Below are positions 59,839-64,000 of a stretch of DNA of 64,000 nucleotides, one piece after another (positions within the stretch are counted from its first letter, which is position 1; each line of letters opens with the position of its first letter). The notes below the pieces were generated by a model that had not been told where the DNA came from, made no database searches, and saw only the letters and a list, made by a program, of their open reading frames with translations. The stretch spans positions 370,001 to 434,000 of the forward strand of contig JAQFVV010006626.1 of NCBI GenBank assembly GCA_028023455.1. Direction: 5' to 3'. A program made the translations under genes and the position numbers. This DNA comes from Epiperipatus broadwayi (taxonomy: Eukaryota > Onychophora > Udeonychophora > Euonychophora > Peripatidae).

Positions 59839-61202
59839 ACGGCTAGAACACCATCATCACAAACCCTCAGAAAAAATTTATTTTTCTGTCTTTAAAATAA
59901 TTGTTCCTAAATTTCACTATTGTTATGTCATACAAAAATAAATTAATAATTCTTAATAAGACTTAATAAAAACATGAAAAGACTTCATGTGGTAATTGAA
60001 ATCTTTATAGTGTCTTATAAAAATTTAGCATACCTTGCAATAAAGAACTTCAATAATTTAACAACATAGCTAATGAATTAATTAAATAATTGAATAATAT
60101 TTTGCAAAAAAAATTGTTGCATTTCAAAATAATTATCAATGAAAAAATATATAATTCATTAAATGATGACTTTAATGGTAGATATTTTATTGTCATAACA
60201 GGCAAAATAAATAAAGTAATTTTTTCAATACTTATAAATTTTTGTCTATTTAATAAATATCTTTTACTTGTGTATATAAATGTAAAGTTATATCAATAAA
60301 TTATGATTTTTTTAAAAATAAAATTTCTATGCACATAAATGTTTTTTTAAACTTTTTGTTTACAATTAGATAATGCCCTTTCTAGATCACACACATACAT
60401 TAGTTATTAATAATTAACACGTATATATCTCAGCCAACTAATAAATAAACAAAATTATTGTTTATGAATAATAAAGTTAGATCATGATTATAGTATATTA
60501 TGCAGTTATGTATCTACTATTAGCCAGAGAGTGAAATAAAAAAAAAGTAGTAAACCTTACAAATAATGCAGGACTATTAGAGAGGTTTTTGCTTTAAAGT
60601 GGAATATTTAAAGGCTGCTTTATTTATAAAACTATTGATTTTTTACACTGACTATTCAAATTAAATATTTCATTATTATTTTCATGAAACGTTGATACTC
60701 TCCTCTAAAAAAAAAATGGATAAATAAGAAAATAAATAAATAAATAAAATGGCTTTAAAAAACAGAAATAGTTAAATTTATTATTTGCATTAATATTTTC
60801 TTCTGCCATTTTTGTTTGTTATTTTTTATAACATATTAATTTATTCATTTTTTAACCACATATCTATCCTCCAAATATCACTATCAACTTATTAATGTTA
60901 TGATTCTGAACTTAATGGTCAAAAGCATGGTCAGCAAGTTTGAAAGATTTTAATACTGAATAACCTTTCCTTTTAAAAATGTTCAAAACATTATATATAT
61001 ATCTTCAGCTTATATAAATAATTAAATAAAAAACAATGATTAACTAACAGATAATATGTGATATATATTCCCATCTTTTAAATCATTATATATTGGAGGA
61101 AGTTTTTACCATCTCATATGGTTTTTATTTAAATATTATAATATATATAATATAACCAATATTTAAATATATTATCAACAACTAATAAATTATAATAAAA
61201 AG
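59839..61202. other. AT-rich background, no gene seen
   Basis: The frame at 60090-60299 (+) is low complexity. An (AAAT)n patch lies at about 60722-60748. Confidence 0.5.
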
Positions 61203-61496
61203 TACTTACATATTAGACCTACTGCCAGTGTACCTTTCTTCAGTGGGAGGAAGTGTGTGTGTGTGTGTGTGTGTAGGGGGGGTGATGGTAAAATGCTGTA
61301 TTAAAAAGTCACAACAACCTGTGTTTATTTATTAATGTTTTTATTATTTTTGTGTAAAAAATTGTATCCTTCATAATGTTAAAAAATTGACTTTTTAATG
61401 ACATTCTGTTGTGCAAATGCCTTCCCATTCCCACTGCTGAAGAAAGGTAGGCCTTTTGCCAACACAAACATGGAAAGCAGGTCTAATATGTAAGTA
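61203..61496. mobile_element. Inverted-repeat (MITE-like) element with internal (GT)n
   Basis: The left end TACTTACATATTAGACCTAC and right end GCAGGTCTAATATGTAAGTA are complementary. A second paired block is CCTTTCTTCAGTGGGAGG against CCCACTGCTGAAGAAAGG. A (GT)n of about 11 units (61253-61274) followed by G7 sits in the interior. No transposase frame. Confidence 0.75.
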
Positions 61497-61724
61497 TCCA
61501 ATAAAATATTTAAAAATATAGTTATTTACAATATTCACTCTTGAGTGTAAAAATTTCACATATGTTTCGATGTTATACTTTTGTATCCATCCTGGAATCA
61601 AATATACATTTTTTTTTTTTTTTTAAAAAAATATATATATAAATTATTACTACTATGATAATTAAGAAGAGGAGAAAAAAAAAGAAAAAAAGAAAGTTTA
61701 TGCTTTTTATACTAAACAGCAGAA
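61497..61724. other. Low-complexity AT-rich spacer
   Basis: Long T/A runs (61608-61640) and A-rich runs near 61676-61696. Confidence 0.6.
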
Positions 61725-61825
61725 TTTTTTTTTTCTCTGGTGTCATAGCATCGGCCGGGACGCGAACCCGCAACCCGGGCAACTGCTTGTAAGGCAGTCG
61801 CGCTGACATCTCGACCACCAAAGCA
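61725..61825 (-). mobile_element. Short tRNA-derived SINE, copy 6 (best preserved)
   Basis: On the minus strand: GGTGGTCGAGATGTCAGCG (A-box side), GACTGCCTTACAAGCAGTTG (paired stem with a CTTACAA loop), GGGTTCGCGTCCCGGC (B-box within a perfect T-arm-like stem), GATGCTATGACACCAGAG, then A9. Its higher GC makes it the best guide to the family consensus. A convincing target duplication was not found. Confidence 0.85.
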
Positions 61826-64000
61826 AGACTAAAAAAAAATATACTATTTTTTAAAAAATTTTTATATGATTTATTATTCGTTGAAAATGGTTTAATATTT
61901 TCAACTACAATTATGCCACCTACAGAAAGCATTAATAATTAATATATGTCAAATAAAGTGTTTAAAAATTTCTATCTAATATTGTTCTATCTAAACGTTT
62001 TTAGTGTATGACATGGCTGTGGTGAAAGAAAAAAGAATGTGTTATCGAAACAGGATGTGTAAGAAATCATGTGATAAAATCATGTAATGTTTTATATGCT
62101 TGCAAACATATATCCACACACGGTTTTGTAATCCTTTGGTAAAGATAATATCAGTGATCAAAATGCAATTAACAGTAGAATAGTAATGATTCATCTATAA
62201 ATATACAGGATATATATAACTATTTTTTTAATTTATTGAACACAATGTCTTTATCACAGATAACTTAATATACATTTAATAATCGTTTATTTAATAGGTA
62301 TTTATCTCTCTCTATTATTAAGTATATTTAAATATAGCTTCAAAACTCTTTTAAAATTTGTGCTGATGAAGTTTTTAAATAATAAACGAAGTCCAACGAC
62401 TGATTGATTTTCATTTTTATCATAACAAGTAGAAGTCAGAGGTTAGCTACAACTTGTTCTGGAGATCTGATGAAAGCTTGTTTGTAATTTTGACCTTAAA
62501 CCTTACAAATTTAGGTGGAGATAAAAATGACAAACTGAATTTCTTATCATTTATAATAATACCTTTTCTTTTCATTAAATGAAAATTATCAGAAATATTT
62601 TAAAATATAAAACAAAAATAATTGATTTTTATAATCGGTATTCTTCATATATAAATAGTTAAGTCAAATTAAATGACTATTTACAGCAAAAAATCTCTTT
62701 GGCTGGGCATTATAATATAAATAAATATTCAAATTATTAATGCAAAGATTAATGATCAAAAATAATATTCAAATTATTTATCACTCAGCAGCACAAGCTA
62801 ACAGAGTTTAGAAAATGGCAGATTTGAGATTCAATCCAAGAATTTTGAATTGTTGAGATTATTATGTGTTAAACTGCACAAATTATTGATTTACTCAAGC
62901 AATTTCTAAAATAAAATCTATGAGATTAACACCCACAGAGTATAAATCTCTTTCATTAGACTGAATTGGAGACACATATTGCAATTATATGAATTGTTTG
63001 TTTTTTTAACATTCAGCATAATAACACTCATATAACCAAATCAGATTAATTTATAATCTTTACTTTTTATGTATAACAGATATATAGTCAATTACCAACA
63101 ATGTAGGATAACTGGCTAGGCTATCTATATGCTAGTTACATAAAAATAACCTAGAACTGACTGTGACATATAAATTTTTAAGGTTTATATAGTCTTACGT
63201 AAACCACAAAGAATGGTCATGAATTGCAGGCTATGATCATGACAAACATATATTAATTACTCTCTCATGAGGCTTTTAACACTCAGTATATTTATTGAAT
63301 TGATTTTTTTTATAGTTAGTTTATTAATGACTTTTCAAACAAATTAACCATTTTATTTTAGTTTTTCTATATACTTCAAAATTGTATGTTAACTCAACAC
63401 AATTTACAGCCTGGGTAAATGTACCTCAAATCCACCATATGTGAGATCAAAGATAAAGAATACTTATGGATTCTGCCCTGTTTACCCACTCTCTAAATCT
63501 GTCACCTAATTAACAACATTTTCAAGGCAAGCAATTTATCTTTTCCACACTTTGGACCACTAGCATCAACAATGGGGCATGAGCCTCAACTAATTCAAAT
63601 ATCTAATTCTAATATTAACTCTAATTAGACCTATCCATTAACTTAAATATAGGGATGGTATGTATGTGACCTTGGTTCATCAGATAGCAGCACAATAATT
63701 AATTAGAAAAGCTAATTTTAGAATGAAATGAATAGAGACAAACACAGGTAGCTTGAATTCAAATATATATTTAATAAAACATTTGTATAATTTATCTAAT
63801 GTCTCTCCATTTTTATTTCATAAATTAGTTAACATAAATTTCTATTCTGTCATTAATTATGCCTCGAGTAAGGGAGAGGTATAGTTCATATGCCAATTTA
63901 ACAAATGTAAACGATTATAGTTTTACGAAAGACGCCCACTCAAGTCTGAGATATATGAAACAAATATTTGAATAGCTCCACTTTAAATACAACTTTATGA
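61826..64000. other. AT-rich background, no gene seen
   Basis: No supported gene, known repeat family or long microsatellite. The last 500 bp are slightly less AT-rich but hold no recognisable motif. Confidence 0.45.

Noticed and set aside
61725-61825. Possible functional tRNA gene
   Set aside because: The A- and B-box-like parts and loop are present, but the ends do not pair as an acceptor stem, a poly(A) tail follows, and five sister copies exist with target duplications.

Overview
This is a very AT-rich eukaryotic (metazoan) window, roughly three quarters A+T by eye. I found no confident host gene, no bacterial-type operon, no rRNA, no CRISPR array and no functional tRNA gene. Every stretch with recognisable protein homology is a decayed transposable-element fragment, so the window reads as intergenic DNA or the inside of a very large intron. 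The mix of RTE-type and other LINEs, Penelope-like elements (PLE), Ty3/gypsy, hAT and TA-target MITEs, tRNA-derived SINEs and long (TA)n tracts fits an invertebrate, possibly a lophotrochozoan such as a mollusc. The exact lineage cannot be fixed from the sequence alone.

Layout. 0-13 kb: AT-rich background with a hAT-type MITE (786-1373, perfect 8-bp target duplication), a foldback element (2635-3195), three short tRNA-type SINEs, a palindromic element (5634-5880), a 430-bp TA-target MITE (12128-12557) and a family B repeat. 13.8-16.1 kb: a block of higher GC with short open frames that I cannot assign. 16-24.3 kb: mostly empty, with a SINE and foldback families B and C. 24.5-27 kb: three adjacent retroelement fossils, namely a LINE reverse transcriptase (+), a PLE connector plus GIY-YIG endonuclease (-) and an RTE-type reverse transcriptase (-). 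27-40 kb: largely unassigned, with (TA)n tracts, families A and C, and two unrecognised open segments. 40-48 kb: a nest. A minus-strand RTE LINE is split by a family A foldback element (17-bp target duplication) and by about 2.9 kb of unidentified DNA, and a minus-strand gypsy reverse transcriptase abuts another family A copy. 48.9-52.1 kb: two head-to-tail PLE copies. 52.6-54.7 kb: two convergent LINE fragments. 55-64 kb: another TA-target MITE, family B, a 680-bp palindrome built from a SINE with a 42-bp internal tandem repeat, a further inverted-repeat element and a SINE.

The most distinctive theme is self-complementary DNA. At least three dispersed families (A, B, C) and several single elements are foldback-like. 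Family A combines a fixed length (about 616 bp), a hairpin at the same end and 13-17 bp target duplications. Hairpins suggest DNA-mediated foldback elements, while long target duplications suggest target-primed retrotransposition, so the combination is the best candidate here for something not yet described.
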